DNA of 64,000 bases, from assembly GCA_017525805.1 (NCBI GenBank), contig JAFXSH010000164.1, positions 1-64,000 of the forward strand, given 5' to 3'. Each line of letters starts with the position of its first letter. The stretch's first letter is position 1. Below, piece after piece: positions 1 to 9,175 of this stretch. The DNA comes from Clostridia bacterium (GTDB taxonomy: Bacteria > Bacillota_A > Clostridia > Christensenellales > Aristaeellaceae). Under the pieces are notes generated by a model. The model made no database searches and was not told the DNA's origin. It saw only the letters and a list, made by a program, of their open reading frames with translations. The position numbers and the translations under genes were made by a program.

Positions 1-30
1 AGCGGACATTGCTCGTTTCGCCTGATCTCA

Positions 31-68
31 CCTCGGACAGAGCATCCGCCACAGGCGGCTGTCCGAGG
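31..68. other. Compound hairpin at the window edge
   Basis: A perfect 10-bp outer stem (CCTCGGACAG at 31-40 with CTGTCCGAGG at 59-68) encloses a 5-bp inner stem (46-50 with 54-58, loop ACA) and a one-sided AGCAT bulge. No T-run follows on either strand, so it does not look like a plain terminator. Its host gene lies outside the window. Nothing else is recognisable in bases 1-144. Confidence 0.4.
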
Positions 69-144
69 TTCGTCCTCCCTCCATTCAGCTTAGCCAGGGC
101 GAAAAATCCACCCCAAATCTGATAATCTTTTATACTGAGAAGAG

Positions 145-174
145 TAAAAAAAGCCGCCGGCGCAAATCCGGCGG
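145..174 (-). terminator. Rho-independent terminator after the DUF4127 gene
   Basis: On the minus strand, CCGCCGG (174-168) and CCGGCGG (160-154) form a 7-bp GC stem followed by a run of T (plus-strand A-run around 146-152). It starts directly after the DUF4127 stop codon and closes the minus-strand operon that begins at the SH3b gene. Confidence 0.85.
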
Positions 175-175
175 T

Positions 176-1588
176 CTAATTTTCCTCTACGGAAACCGCT
201 GCCTCAAAAATCCTGTTCCAGGGGAGAGAAACCGCGCAGCGCGGCAGGGAAGATAAGGGCCAGCGGACGGGGACTTCCTTTTCATACAGGGCGCGCAGCA
301 GGGTTTCCGCGCGCTGCTTGTCGGCAAGGTTGTAGATATTTTCTCCCGCTGCCTCCAGTTTTTCCGTCAGTTGAGGTCGGATCACGGATTGATACAGCCA
401 ATCATCCAGCAGCCTTTCCTGAAAATAGGGGAGGTTCGGCTGGCCACGCTGGGCGTCGGTAATCACCTGGGAAAGCATTGTGCCCATGGCGTTGGAAGCG
501 GTGTTCCAGGCAGAATAGCCCCACAGGCCGTCTGCTTCTTTCAGGCTTTCCACCAACCCGATGCTGCCGCCGTTTGGCGCGATCAGGTCCAGCAGGTATA
601 CCCGCTTTCCATCCTGCACCAAGCCGTCGGCCCAGGCGGCATACTGCCGCTGGCAGGGGAGGGACGCTCCTTGGCTCCCTTCCTCCGGGCAGCAGACGCA
701 GATGACGGTTTGGCTGCCGTCCATGGAAAGGATGCCCGCTTCCCGGCAGGCGCTTTCCATGTTTTCCCGGAAGAGGCGGTCTTCAAAAGGCGCGATAAAG
801 TCAGCAATGCCCCAATAACGGATTTCTACCGGGAGCTTTTCCCGCCCGGCCTGTATCGCCGCAGCGGCGGACAGCGCCCCCGCCTCGTCGGTGCCGTTGC
901 GCAGGAAAACGTTTGAAGCGCCGCTTTCCCTGATCCGCTGTTCAATGGCTCGCTGATCCTTTCGGGGCAGGCCGTAGAGCTGGCAATCCTCTTGCAAAAC
1001 GCTCAAAGAAGCTGCCAGTCCCTCCGCTGCCATGTCCACCGCCGCTAAATTGATCCGCAGATTGCGGCGGCGCGCGGCCAGGGCTTTTTTTAATACCTTT
1101 TCCGGGATCATCGCCTCTGCCTTTTCCATGGCCACCTGATCTTCTGTAAGTCCGAAGCGCTCCAGACGGTCGCAGGCCACTGAATAATCAATCATAGCTT
1201 GATAGGCGGTCATGTCTTTTTGGGAAAAGGCGGAAATGGTAGAGCGCAGGATCACGCTGCTCATATAAACGGGGATTTCCCTGTGATCCCTGAGCAGGGC
1301 TTTCAGCGTTTCCACTCGCTCCAGGGCTTCCTCTTCGCTAACGGTATCCTCCCGGGAGGCCAGGAGACTGCCATAGCACCAATGATCCAGACTGATCACC
1401 GCCGCGCCGCAGCGGGGCAGTTCCCGCTTGATGAACGCAAAACTGCCCGCGTAAGGCGCGGGACAGCGAAAATCGTCCATTTCTTCTTTTCGTGGCAGCA
1501 CCAACTCATGTCCGGCCCAGGCGGTGAGACGGCGGATGAATTGGGTGTTACAAGGGCGGGAATCGATGGGCAGGCACAGGATGCGCAT
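176..1588 (-). CDS. DUF4127 family protein
   Basis: About 470 residues, the usual length for DUF4127. The N-terminus has the family signature PIDSRPCN shortly after the start, followed by DHWCYGSLLASR, and the C-terminal half has a NTASNAMGT segment. The family is widespread in Firmicutes and its biochemical role is not established. The ATG at 1588 is preferred over an in-frame TTG at 1606 because GAGG lies about 9 bases before it. It begins 4 bases after the upstream TIM-barrel gene stops, so the two are translationally close and probably co-transcribed. No signal peptide or membrane segment is visible. Confidence 0.8.
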   Translation of the reverse strand: MRILCLPIDSRPCNTQFIRRLTAWAGHELVLPRKEEMDDFRCPAPYAGSFAFIKRELPRCGAAVISLDHWCYGSLLASREDTVSEEEALERVETLKALLRDHREIPVYMSSVILRSTISAFSQKDMTAYQAMIDYSVACDRLERFGLTEDQVAMEKAEAMIPEKVLKKALAARRRNLRINLAAVDMAAEGLAASLSVLQEDCQLYGLPRKDQRAIEQRIRESGASNVFLRNGTDEAGALSAAAAIQAGREKLPVEIRYWGIADFIAPFEDRLFRENMESACREAGILSMDGSQTVICVCCPEEGSQGASLPCQRQYAAWADGLVQDGKRVYLLDLIAPNGGSIGLVESLKEADGLWGYSAWNTASNAMGTMLSQVITDAQRGQPNLPYFQERLLDDWLYQSVIRPQLTEKLEAAGENIYNLADKQRAETLLRALYEKEVPVRWPLSSLPRCAVSLPWNRIFEAAVSVEEN

Positions 1589-1592
1589 GGGC

Positions 1593-2279
1593 TTATACCT
1601 CGTCAATGGCTTTTCGGAACGCTGCTACCGTCCGGGCAATGGAGGCTTCCTCCTGACCTGTGACGATCGCGCCGATCATCAGGCCCTTAACGCCTGTGCG
1701 GATTAAAGCTTCCACCTCGTCAGGACGGATGGCGCGCTGGGTGGGCACCACCACAGGAACGGAAACCGCGTCCGCGATGGCATTATACCGGATCAAATCG
1801 CGCATGGAAAGGCCCTGGCCGTATTCGCCGCCGGAAATCACCGACGCTTCAAGCACATTGCAGCCCATGGCGGGCATCCGGCTGATTTCCTCCAGGGAAT
1901 AGGTGCCGTCACAGGCGGCCATCAGGGGAACGCCGCTGCTCAGCGCCCAGGCGGGTATATGATGGGCGTAAACGGAATAAAAGGAAAAGGGAAGTTCCCG
2001 CGCCGCCAGGGCGTCCAGCCCCACATCAGCAAGACTGCCGCCCAGTACCAGCCCCATAGGCCCGGTGCGCATTTTCAGCATGGCTTCCAAAGCAGGACGT
2101 TCATCTGAAAGCCTTCCGAAAACTGTACCACTGGCCCGGTGGGCCACATTGATATGGACCTTCACTGCGTCTGCCCCTGCTTCAAAGGCAGCCCGGCACC
2201 AGTCTGGGTTATTGCGGGGCAGGCTCATGATCAGCGTCAGTTTTTTTCCCGTCAACATGGAAAGATATTCCTGATTCAT
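1593..2279 (-). CDS. TIM-barrel protein of unknown function
   Basis: 228 residues with alternating strand and helix segments typical of a phosphate-binding (beta/alpha)8 barrel: LTLIMSLPRNN, GADAVKVHINV, GPMGLVLGGS, VPLMAACDGTYS, GCNVLEASVIS, VSVPVVVPTQRAI and a C-terminal GVKGLMIGAIVTG. The layout resembles HisA/NanE/geranylgeranylglyceryl-phosphate-synthase-type barrels, but no catalytic signature lets me choose one. It starts with ATG behind a GGAG site and ends 4 bases before the DUF4127 gene, and it follows the SH3b gene by 25 bases, suggesting a three-gene operon. Function is unknown. Confidence 0.6.
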   Translation of the reverse strand: MNQEYLSMLTGKKLTLIMSLPRNNPDWCRAAFEAGADAVKVHINVAHRASGTVFGRLSDERPALEAMLKMRTGPMGLVLGGSLADVGLDALAARELPFSFYSVYAHHIPAWALSSGVPLMAACDGTYSLEEISRMPAMGCNVLEASVISGGEYGQGLSMRDLIRYNAIADAVSVPVVVPTQRAIRPDEVEALIRTGVKGLMIGAIVTGQEEASIARTVAAFRKAIDEV

Positions 2280-2304
2280 TCTGTATTCAACTCCATGGGA
2301 AAGC

Positions 2305-3495
2305 TTATTTGAGGAAACTGGTCATCATATAGCCCACCGTTCCGGAATACCGCACCTGGGTCCATTCGTCGCCGGGCGTCAGCACGGTCACGATGGCCCC
2401 GGAGGGCACCTGGGCATATACCTTGCCGCCCGATTTGCTGGGCGCGGAGCGCAGGTTCACGTAGGAATTGCCGTTTTGAACGGTTTTCGCAAAGGATACA
2501 CCGGACAGGGTGAGGTACTTGGTCATGAAATAACCGATATTGCCGGAAGCGCTGCCGTACACCTTGGTCCACGTTTCGCCCGCCTGGATCACTTCAAACT
2601 TGACGCCGTTTTTATACTGGGCGATCACCTTGGCGGTGGAGGAGGGCTTGGCGCGCAGATTCAGTTTCTGATTTGATTTTGGGTTTTTCACCACGGCGGT
2701 TCCGCCGGTGACCGGTTTGGGGCCGGGCTGATCAGGATTCACCGAGGAGGCGGACAGAAATGTGGAATCTATGTAACCCTCCGCGCCGTTGATGTTTACC
2801 TTCCAGAAGGAGCCGGGCAGGGGAGAGGAAAGCAGCACGTTCACCTGGGTGCCCGGCGCGTATTGCGCCACGATCCTGGAACCGGTATAAGTGGGCGCGC
2901 TGCGCAGATTTACTTTACCGCCGTTGCTGGAGCGGATATAAGCCGTCTGACCGTAGGATGAGCCGTTCAGCCGCACATATTCCTTGCGGAAATAGCCCGT
3001 CAGGCCGTTGATCTGAACCTGATACCAGCCGTCGGAGGTAGAGGAAAGCAGGGTAAAGCTTGCGCCATTGTAGAAGATGCCAAGCACCTGGGCGGTGTAG
3101 CTGGGCCAGGCCCGCAGATTCAAAAACTGGTTGGGCTGGGGATTGCTGACCACGCCGGTGTTCGCCGAGGGCGCGTATCCCCCCTCCGAACGTTTCAGGT
3201 AATTCTTGCTCATGTAGCCGTATTGTCCGGTTTGGGGCAAAAACACATAATACCAATTGCCGCTTTCGCCCAGCAGCCCCGCCCAGTTTCCGGCAGGCAG
3301 AGAACCGCACCACTGGTATTCCGTCCCAGGACCGGCGCGGAGATTCAGGGTGTCTGTACCGGATACCAGAGCAAAATCATAAACGCCTAAGGCGGTATAA
3401 TCCACCGAAACGTCCGCCCTGGCAGGCGCAACCGCGCAAAGTATAAAGCACGCGCATGCCGTAAGGACCAGGATTTTGAGCAGGCTGCGTTTCAT
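2305..3495 (-). CDS. Secreted protein with five SH3b repeats
   Basis: The start at 3495 has GGGAGG about 9 bases upstream and opens a signal peptide (MKRSLLKILVLTACACF then AVAPARA). The mature part consists of five bacterial SH3 (SH3b/SH3_3) repeats of about 65-70 residues. Each carries the NLR signature (NLRAGP, NLRAWP, NLRSAP, NLRAKP, NLRSAP) and ends in a Gly-Tyr segment. Such repeats usually bind peptidoglycan. No hydrolase domain is attached, so this is probably a cell-wall-binding or structural protein rather than an enzyme. It is first in the operon with the TIM-barrel and DUF4127 genes. An earlier in-frame ATG at 3528 lacks a good ribosome binding site. Confidence 0.8.
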   Translation of the reverse strand: MKRSLLKILVLTACACFILCAVAPARADVSVDYTALGVYDFALVSGTDTLNLRAGPGTEYQWCGSLPAGNWAGLLGESGNWYYVFLPQTGQYGYMSKNYLKRSEGGYAPSANTGVVSNPQPNQFLNLRAWPSYTAQVLGIFYNGASFTLLSSTSDGWYQVQINGLTGYFRKEYVRLNGSSYGQTAYIRSSNGGKVNLRSAPTYTGSRIVAQYAPGTQVNVLLSSPLPGSFWKVNINGAEGYIDSTFLSASSVNPDQPGPKPVTGGTAVVKNPKSNQKLNLRAKPSSTAKVIAQYKNGVKFEVIQAGETWTKVYGSASGNIGYFMTKYLTLSGVSFAKTVQNGNSYVNLRSAPSKSGGKVYAQVPSGAIVTVLTPGDEWTQVRYSGTVGYMMTSFLK

Positions 3496-3564
3496 GGCAT
3501 GATCCCTCCCGTTGTTTGCTTCTGTCATAAGAACGATTCGCGGAAAAGGTTTGTTCCCGTTGGA

Positions 3565-4677
3565 TTATAATAAATCTACCAATACGCGGTTCTGCACGTC
3601 CATGCCGCGCCGGGTCAGCCGAAGGAATCCGTTTTCCCGGATCACCAGTCCTGAACGCATGGAATTTTTTAACTTCTCCCCATACGCTTCCCACAGGGAT
3701 ACGCCATGCATCTGAAAAAATGCTTCCTCCGATACGCCCTCCGTCATGCGCAGGCCTAACATCACGCTTTCAAAGCGGGCCTCTTCCGGGCTGATCACAG
3801 TTTCTTCCGAGGGCTTGCATGCCAGATAATCGTCCAGAGCGGGGGGATTGCGATAACGCACGCCGTTCAAAAACCCGCAGGCGGCGCTGCCCAGCCCAAT
3901 ATATTCCTTCCGCCGCCAGCAATCCAGATTATGCCTGCATGAAAAACCCGGCAGGGCAAAATTGCTGATTTCATACTGGGAGTAACCGTGCTGGAAAAGG
4001 ATAGTCCGGCAAAGCTCGTACATGTCCCGTTCCGTTTCCTCGGAGGGAAGCTGCCACTGCCTACTTTCCACCATGTCGTGCATTTTTGTTCCTTCCTCCA
4101 CGATCAGGCCGTAACAGGATAGATGGGTGGGGGAAAGGTCCAGCGCAGCGCGCAGGGTTTCTTCCACATCAGAAAGGGTTTGGCTGGGCAATCCTAACAT
4201 TAGGTCCAAGTTTAGATTGGTAAAGCCTTGGTTATGCGCCATGGCGACGCTTTCCTGTACCTGTTGCCAGGTATGGATACGGCCCAGCATCCGCAGCAAA
4301 CGATCCTGCCGGGCCTGCGCGCCGAAGGACAGGCGGTTGACGCCGCCTTTTTTCAGCACCCGAAGAAAAGCCTCCGTCACCGTGCCGGGATTGCACTCGC
4401 AGGAACATTCCACGTCCGGCAGAAAAACGTAATGCCTGCGCAATTCCACTAAAATCCGATTCATCAAATCGGGCGGCAGCAGGGAAGGCGTTCCGCCGCC
4501 GATGTACAGGGTGGCGATCACGGCGTCGGGATTCTGCCGTTCCTTCATTTCCGCAGTCAGCCGGTCCACATACGCTTCCATGCTGCTTTCCCGTCCCGCG
4601 AAGGAGGAAAAATCGCAGTAAGCGCATTTTCGGCGGCAGAAGGGGATATGCACGTATAGGCCTAATTCTTTTTTCAT
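3565..4677 (-). CDS. hemW: Radical SAM family heme chaperone HemW
   Basis: 370 residues. The N-terminus LGLYVHIPFC continues into the radical SAM cysteine motif CRRKCAYC, followed by LYIGGGTPS and the HemW-type segments FGAQARQDRLLRMLGR and YEISNFALPGFSCRHN. HemW is a membrane-associated heme chaperone related to oxygen-independent coproporphyrinogen oxidase (HemN). The extra N-terminal cysteines that define true HemN are not seen. The start at 4677 overlaps the stop of the DUF5711 gene as ATGA, so the two are translationally coupled. An upstream in-frame extension to 4884 is only a shadow of that gene. Confidence 0.9.
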   Translation of the reverse strand: MKKELGLYVHIPFCRRKCAYCDFSSFAGRESSMEAYVDRLTAEMKERQNPDAVIATLYIGGGTPSLLPPDLMNRILVELRRHYVFLPDVECSCECNPGTVTEAFLRVLKKGGVNRLSFGAQARQDRLLRMLGRIHTWQQVQESVAMAHNQGFTNLNLDLMLGLPSQTLSDVEETLRAALDLSPTHLSCYGLIVEEGTKMHDMVESRQWQLPSEETERDMYELCRTILFQHGYSQYEISNFALPGFSCRHNLDCWRRKEYIGLGSAACGFLNGVRYRNPPALDDYLACKPSEETVISPEEARFESVMLGLRMTEGVSEEAFFQMHGVSLWEAYGEKLKNSMRSGLVIRENGFLRLTRRGMDVQNRVLVDLL

Positions 4678-5789
4678 TGCAGGCTCACAGCGTAAACGTC
4701 GCTTTCGCAGGCCAGCAGGGCTACGCCGTTTTTGAGCATGCCCAAGTATTCGGTCACGGACTGACTGCCCAGCACTCCGGACAGACTGATGGGATCGAAA
4801 CGCCGGGCGTTCAGATCGGCGCGGTAAACCATATCCTCGGAAAAAGCATAGATCCTGCGGCCATACAGCGCCGCGCTGATGCAAACGGTGGGCAGGGAAT
4901 ACTGCTTATCCGTTTTTCCCCAGACCAGGCGAAGCTGATTGATGCCGCCGGTACCGGCAGCCGAACGGGAAGGCGTGAAAAGCAGCATGGCGTTATTGCC
5001 GCTGATCGCGCTGTCAATCAGCTGCCAGCCGTAAACCAGCACCGTGCCGCTTGAGTCAATGGTGCCGCGGTAATCGTATTTGCGCAATTGCTGGGTGCTG
5101 ACCACGTTGAGCTGCTGCCCCGCGTAAATGACGGCATAGACCAGATGATCCCCTAAGGAAGTGCCGCCGTTGGTGCTCACGTTGACCCGGAAGGTATGCA
5201 GCGTGGTATCAGGAACGCTGCCATATACGTCCAGGGACGTTGTCCACAGGAATTCGCCGTCGCTGAAAAAACCCAAATCCAGCAGCGTCATATCTTTATA
5301 GGCTGTGGATTCGGTGTCCACCGTGGTGCCCTGCATATCCTTTACCACCAGGGTGGGGCTGATATCGCTGCCCAGCACGGCGGCCACATATTTGCTGCCC
5401 ACCCGGGCAAACTGGATGGCGTCGGTCAGGTTTTCGTTATAGGTGGAAGTTCCTTTGCGGTCGATGATATGCAATTGGGTGCCGGACCAGGCGGCGATCA
5501 CTGTGTCGCTGCAAGAAAAGGAGGCGTTTTCGCCTAAGGGATAGCTCCAATGCTCGGACCCGTTGGACCGCAGGCAATAAAGGGTCAGCCCGTCATAATA
5601 CAGGATTTCATCGCCAAAAGGGGTTACATCCTGCGTGGCCATGCAGCGGAGCTTTACCGCGGAAACTGTCCGCCCTCCGGACGCGAACACGCCGCGGGCG
5701 GCCAGCACGATCAAAACCAGCAGCACCGCCGCTAAGATCAGCAGGAAAAAAAGCCGCCGTTTGGGATTCATGGATTTGGATAATTGCAT
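4674..5789 (-). CDS. Membrane-anchored beta-propeller protein (DUF5711-like)
   Basis: About 371 residues from the ATG at 5789 (AAGGCGG about 10 bases upstream). There is a short basic N-terminus, then one membrane segment (RRLFFLLILAAVLLVLIVLA), then an extracytoplasmic domain of repeated strand units such as GDEILYYDGLTLYCLRSNG and DTVIAAWSGTQLHIIDRKG. This pattern suits a WD40/PQQ-like propeller of the DUF5711 type. The function is not known. It is the first gene of a two-gene unit with hemW and has its own promoter at the end of the SNF2 gene. A GTG start at 5840 is possible but has no ribosome binding site. Confidence 0.65.
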   Translation of the reverse strand: MQLSKSMNPKRRLFFLLILAAVLLVLIVLAARGVFASGGRTVSAVKLRCMATQDVTPFGDEILYYDGLTLYCLRSNGSEHWSYPLGENASFSCSDTVIAAWSGTQLHIIDRKGTSTYNENLTDAIQFARVGSKYVAAVLGSDISPTLVVKDMQGTTVDTESTAYKDMTLLDLGFFSDGEFLWTTSLDVYGSVPDTTLHTFRVNVSTNGGTSLGDHLVYAVIYAGQQLNVVSTQQLRKYDYRGTIDSSGTVLVYGWQLIDSAISGNNAMLLFTPSRSAAGTGGINQLRLVWGKTDKQYSLPTVCISAALYGRRIYAFSEDMVYRADLNARRFDPISLSGVLGSQSVTEYLGMLKNGVALLACESDVYAVSLQ

Positions 5790-5857
5790 TTGTATTTCCG
5801 CCTTCCGTGCTTTTTTCGGTTTCTGTCTGGCCGGAAGCACTTCAATTGAACCATTCT

Positions 5858-5886
5858 ATTATACTATGCTTTCCCGTCCGCGTCAA
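5858..5886 (-). promoter_or_regulatory. Sigma-A type promoter for the DUF5711-hemW unit
   Basis: On the minus strand, TTGACG (5886-5881), a 17-base spacer and TATAAT (5863-5858). It overlaps the last codons of the SNF2 gene, so the downstream pair can be expressed separately from the helicase. Confidence 0.75.
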
Positions 5887-8800
5887 ACAAAGCAAGAATA
5901 TCTTTTTCCGTCAGCCTGCTGGGCAATTCCTCGCCGGGCGTGATCAGCTTATCGAACAGACGCCTCTTGCGGTCGCTCATGTTTACGACTTGTTCCTCGA
6001 TGGACCTGTGCACCACAAGACGCAACACCTCCACTTTTTTTGTCTGCCCGATGCGGTGGGCGCGCCCTGTGGCCTGCTCTTCCGTGGTGGGATTCCACCA
6101 AGGATCGTAGTGGATCACCAGATCGGCCCCCGTCAGGTTGAGGCCCGTGCCGCCCGCTTTCAGGGAAATCAGGAACACGCCCGCCTCGCCGTTATTGAAG
6201 CGCTCTGTCAGCTCCAAACGCTTGGCGGCGGGGGTTTCCCCGTCCAGATACAGATACGAAATGTTCTCTTGAGCGAAGCGCTTTTCAATGATGTGCAGCA
6301 TAGAGGTGAATTGGGAAAAGACCAGCGCGCGCCTGCCGGAGGCCAGCGCCCCGGGCAGCACGTCCATCAGCAGCTCCAGCTTGCCGGATACGCCGTTGTA
6401 ATCCTGCAGGCACAAAGCGGGATGGCAGCAGATTTGCCGGAGTTCCGTAATGGCCGAAAGCACCTCTGTCCGACCGCGATTCAGGCCCCGTTCTTTTAAG
6501 ATTTGATCCACCCGCTCTCGCTTTTGCAGCAACACAGCATCGTATACCCGCCGCTGTTCTGGGGATAATTCAGCCATGAGCAGGCTTTCCATCTTTTCGG
6601 GCAGCTCTGAAAGCACATCGGTCTTTACCCTGCGCATCAAAAAGGGGCGGATGCGGCGGCGCAGGTCTTCTGCGTTCTGTCCCTCTCCCCAGCGGCGGAG
6701 AAAATCGGTATACCGGGGCAGATAGCCGGGCAAAACGAAATCAAAAATGCTCCACAATTCGCCCGCGTGATTTTCCATGGGCGTGCCGGTGAGGGCGATG
6801 CGGGTGTCCGCCGTCAATTGCTTTACGGCGTGGGCCCCTACGCTTTGCACGTTTTTGATCTGCTGCGCTTCATCCAGGACGGCGAACCGGAAAGGAATAT
6901 CCCGCATGAGGGCGATATCCCGCCGGATGAGGGGATAGCTGGTGATCACCAGGTCCGGCACGTTTTTCCCGGAGAGCGCTTCGAGCTGCTCCGCCCGTGC
7001 CGCCTGGCTCCCGGAAAGCAGCAGCACGGAAAGCTGGGGTGTAAAGCGGGCGCATTCGCTGAGCCAGTTATAGGTGAGGGAGGTGGGAGCAACGATCAGC
7101 GAGGGCTTGCGTTCCCTGGCGTTCTGAACGGAAGCAAGGATGGCGCTTAACATCTGCACCGTTTTGCCTAACCCCATATCGTCGGCCAAAATCCCGCCCA
7201 TGCCCAGCGCGTGCAGGGTCATGATCCAGGCATAGCCTCTGTTCTGGTAAGGCCGCAGACAGGAAACGGGCGCGTCTGGCGGCGTGTATTGCAGGCTGGC
7301 CGCCTGTGCCGCGCCTTCATCCAGCGTCACGTTGAGGTGGTTTTCCTGGATCAAGGCGGAAAGATAAGCCGCCCAGCAGGTGCCCAGCTCTTCCCTTCCA
7401 GTGGCTTCCTGGTTTTCGGCAATGACCTGGGCTAAAGGCTGCCAGTCCGTTTCGCCGGTCAGGTCCAGGAAAGCGCCTTGCTTGAAGCGGAAATACCGCT
7501 TCTTTTTCCGCAGCGCGTCCAAAAGGGGGTATAGCTCTTCCACCGGCGTATCGCCATCCAGAAGATTGAGGTGCAGACGGCCGCCGCGCGTCTGTACCGT
7601 GCCGCGCAGCATGGGCTTTCGGGGCGTCAGGCGCTTGAAATCCTTGCTGAAAAAAACTTCGGCGCACTGGGAAAGCCTTGCCGCCCCCTCGGTAACGAAA
7701 TCATAAACGCGATCGCTGCTGCTCAGATATACGCGGCCCTTGTATACGTGAAAACCATCCTGGGCCAGTTCGTCCAGCACGGCCCTTTCTCCCGGCGAAT
7801 CACGCAAAAGCAACGCGCCGTCGGGTGCGGATTCAGGCGAAAAGGGGTTCACTGATACCTGGCCATAGGAGAAAACCACCTGGGCAATTACGTCCACTCC
7901 GTCCTTGTCCAAATACACCCGAGCCACCAGAGGCAGATGCAAAAAACGGCTTTCCAAGGCAGGATCAATGGTCACCGTGGCGACCCGCAGCAAAAAGGGC
8001 AGCAGCTCGCTCATCACCCGCTGGGTATCCTGGTTTGTAAAAGAGAAATTCGCTTCCCGGCCGTTGGAAAACCGGTGCAGGGTGGAAAGCAGGCCGCGCT
8101 GTTCCGGCGGGATCAGCAGGCATTCCCCGTCCGCCAGCACGAAACGGAAATCCCGAGCCAGCGGATACAGGACGGAGGGCAGCTCCGCTGTCATGGTCAA
8201 TTTTTGAGGTGATCCTCCCAAATGAAAATTCAGCGGCAGCATCCGGCTGCTGATGCCGGGCAGGGCATATTTCATTCCGTTGATTTGCAGGGTGAAGGGC
8301 ATGTCCATGAGGGCGTCCAGCACGCGCGCGGCGGCCCTGGGGGGCAGCGGCATGATCCGCGCGTCCATGCCGTTCAGCGTTTGCCCCGCGCTGTTTTCGC
8401 AGCATTCGGCCAGGATATCCAGCAAATGGTTTTGCTTTTCGTCAAACCGCATCCATTGGGGGCGGTACTCGAAGCCCTTGCCGAAGGGCAGCGTTTCGCC
8501 CTTTTCCCGGCATTGCAGGAAATGGGGGATATGACGCACCACGTACAGCCGGTCTTCGCCAATGCGCAGCCCGATTCGCAGCCCTTCCCGGGTCAAAAAC
8601 AGGGCGGGGGACAGGCGGATACCGTCCGTTTCCGGCAGCATGGAATAGACCGCCTCAAACAGAGCGGGCGCGGCCAGTTGAGCGCGTCTGCGCTCCATTT
8701 CCTGGATCGCGCCGCTTTCCAGCGCGGTCAGCGCGGCGGCGACGCCGTGAGCGCAGGGATTCCGCCCGCAATCGCATCGGATCGCGCCGAAGGAAAGCGT

Positions 8801-8950
8801 GACATAATGCTTTTCTTCGCCCGATACCAGATAAACGATTTCATCCTTTGCGCGGCGCGTTTCCCGAACCAACGCCCGATGGAAGATGGCGCGCCCCTGG
8901 GTATAGGTTTCTTCGCCCGCTATATCCCGCAGCGTTTCCTCCGTCAGCAT
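5864..8950 (-). CDS. SWIM zinc-finger SNF2-family helicase
   Basis: About 1028 residues. The N-terminal SWIM zinc finger is CDCGRNPCAH (CxCx4CxH, about residue 55). After a long middle region comes an SNF2 ATPase: DDMGLGKT (Walker A), DEAQ (Walker B box), GTPMENH. The helicase C-terminal domain follows with SQFTSMLHIIEKRF, AGGTGLNL and the QATGRAHRIGQ motif. Such proteins are DNA-dependent ATPases that remodel protein-DNA or nucleic-acid complexes in bacteria. The specific role here is unknown. The start at 8950 is chosen because GGGAGG lies about 9 bases before it. The ATG at 9037 upstream lacks a site. It is divergent from the topoisomerase operon. Confidence 0.9.
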   Translation of the reverse strand: MLTEETLRDIAGEETYTQGRAIFHRALVRETRRAKDEIVYLVSGEEKHYVTLSFGAIRCDCGRNPCAHGVAAALTALESGAIQEMERRRAQLAAPALFEAVYSMLPETDGIRLSPALFLTREGLRIGLRIGEDRLYVVRHIPHFLQCREKGETLPFGKGFEYRPQWMRFDEKQNHLLDILAECCENSAGQTLNGMDARIMPLPPRAAARVLDALMDMPFTLQINGMKYALPGISSRMLPLNFHLGGSPQKLTMTAELPSVLYPLARDFRFVLADGECLLIPPEQRGLLSTLHRFSNGREANFSFTNQDTQRVMSELLPFLLRVATVTIDPALESRFLHLPLVARVYLDKDGVDVIAQVVFSYGQVSVNPFSPESAPDGALLLRDSPGERAVLDELAQDGFHVYKGRVYLSSSDRVYDFVTEGAARLSQCAEVFFSKDFKRLTPRKPMLRGTVQTRGGRLHLNLLDGDTPVEELYPLLDALRKKKRYFRFKQGAFLDLTGETDWQPLAQVIAENQEATGREELGTCWAAYLSALIQENHLNVTLDEGAAQAASLQYTPPDAPVSCLRPYQNRGYAWIMTLHALGMGGILADDMGLGKTVQMLSAILASVQNARERKPSLIVAPTSLTYNWLSECARFTPQLSVLLLSGSQAARAEQLEALSGKNVPDLVITSYPLIRRDIALMRDIPFRFAVLDEAQQIKNVQSVGAHAVKQLTADTRIALTGTPMENHAGELWSIFDFVLPGYLPRYTDFLRRWGEGQNAEDLRRRIRPFLMRRVKTDVLSELPEKMESLLMAELSPEQRRVYDAVLLQKRERVDQILKERGLNRGRTEVLSAITELRQICCHPALCLQDYNGVSGKLELLMDVLPGALASGRRALVFSQFTSMLHIIEKRFAQENISYLYLDGETPAAKRLELTERFNNGEAGVFLISLKAGGTGLNLTGADLVIHYDPWWNPTTEEQATGRAHRIGQTKKVEVLRLVVHRSIEEQVVNMSDRKRRLFDKLITPGEELPSRLTEKDILALFDADGKA

Positions 8951-9081
8951 GCTTCGTGTCCTCCCGTAACTTGTAATGCAAAAAGACGCATCTTTTATCA
9001 ATACGACGTTCCAGTCTGTTTTCCTGCCGTGGTTCAAAAGAAAAAAGAACTATACAGCGCGTACGAATAGCGAAACTGATT

Positions 9082-9110
9082 TTGCAAAATCCTGAAAAAT
9101 GTGTTAAAAT
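9082..9110 (+). promoter_or_regulatory. Promoter for the topoisomerase operon
   Basis: TTGCAA (9082-9087), a 17-base spacer and TAAAAT (9105-9110), about 65 bases before the GyrB/ParE-family start. The intervening leader can fold through GGTTCCC and GGGACCG arms. Confidence 0.6.
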
Positions 9111-9175
9111 CAATAGAACGGTTCCCTGCCGATTGAACGCGGGACCGTGGGCAATGAAACGGAACGAGGTGCTTT

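Noticed and set aside
8222..9070. 282-codon open frame opposite the SNF2 gene start
   Set aside because: It overlaps the SWIM domain coding region antisense and has no ribosome site.
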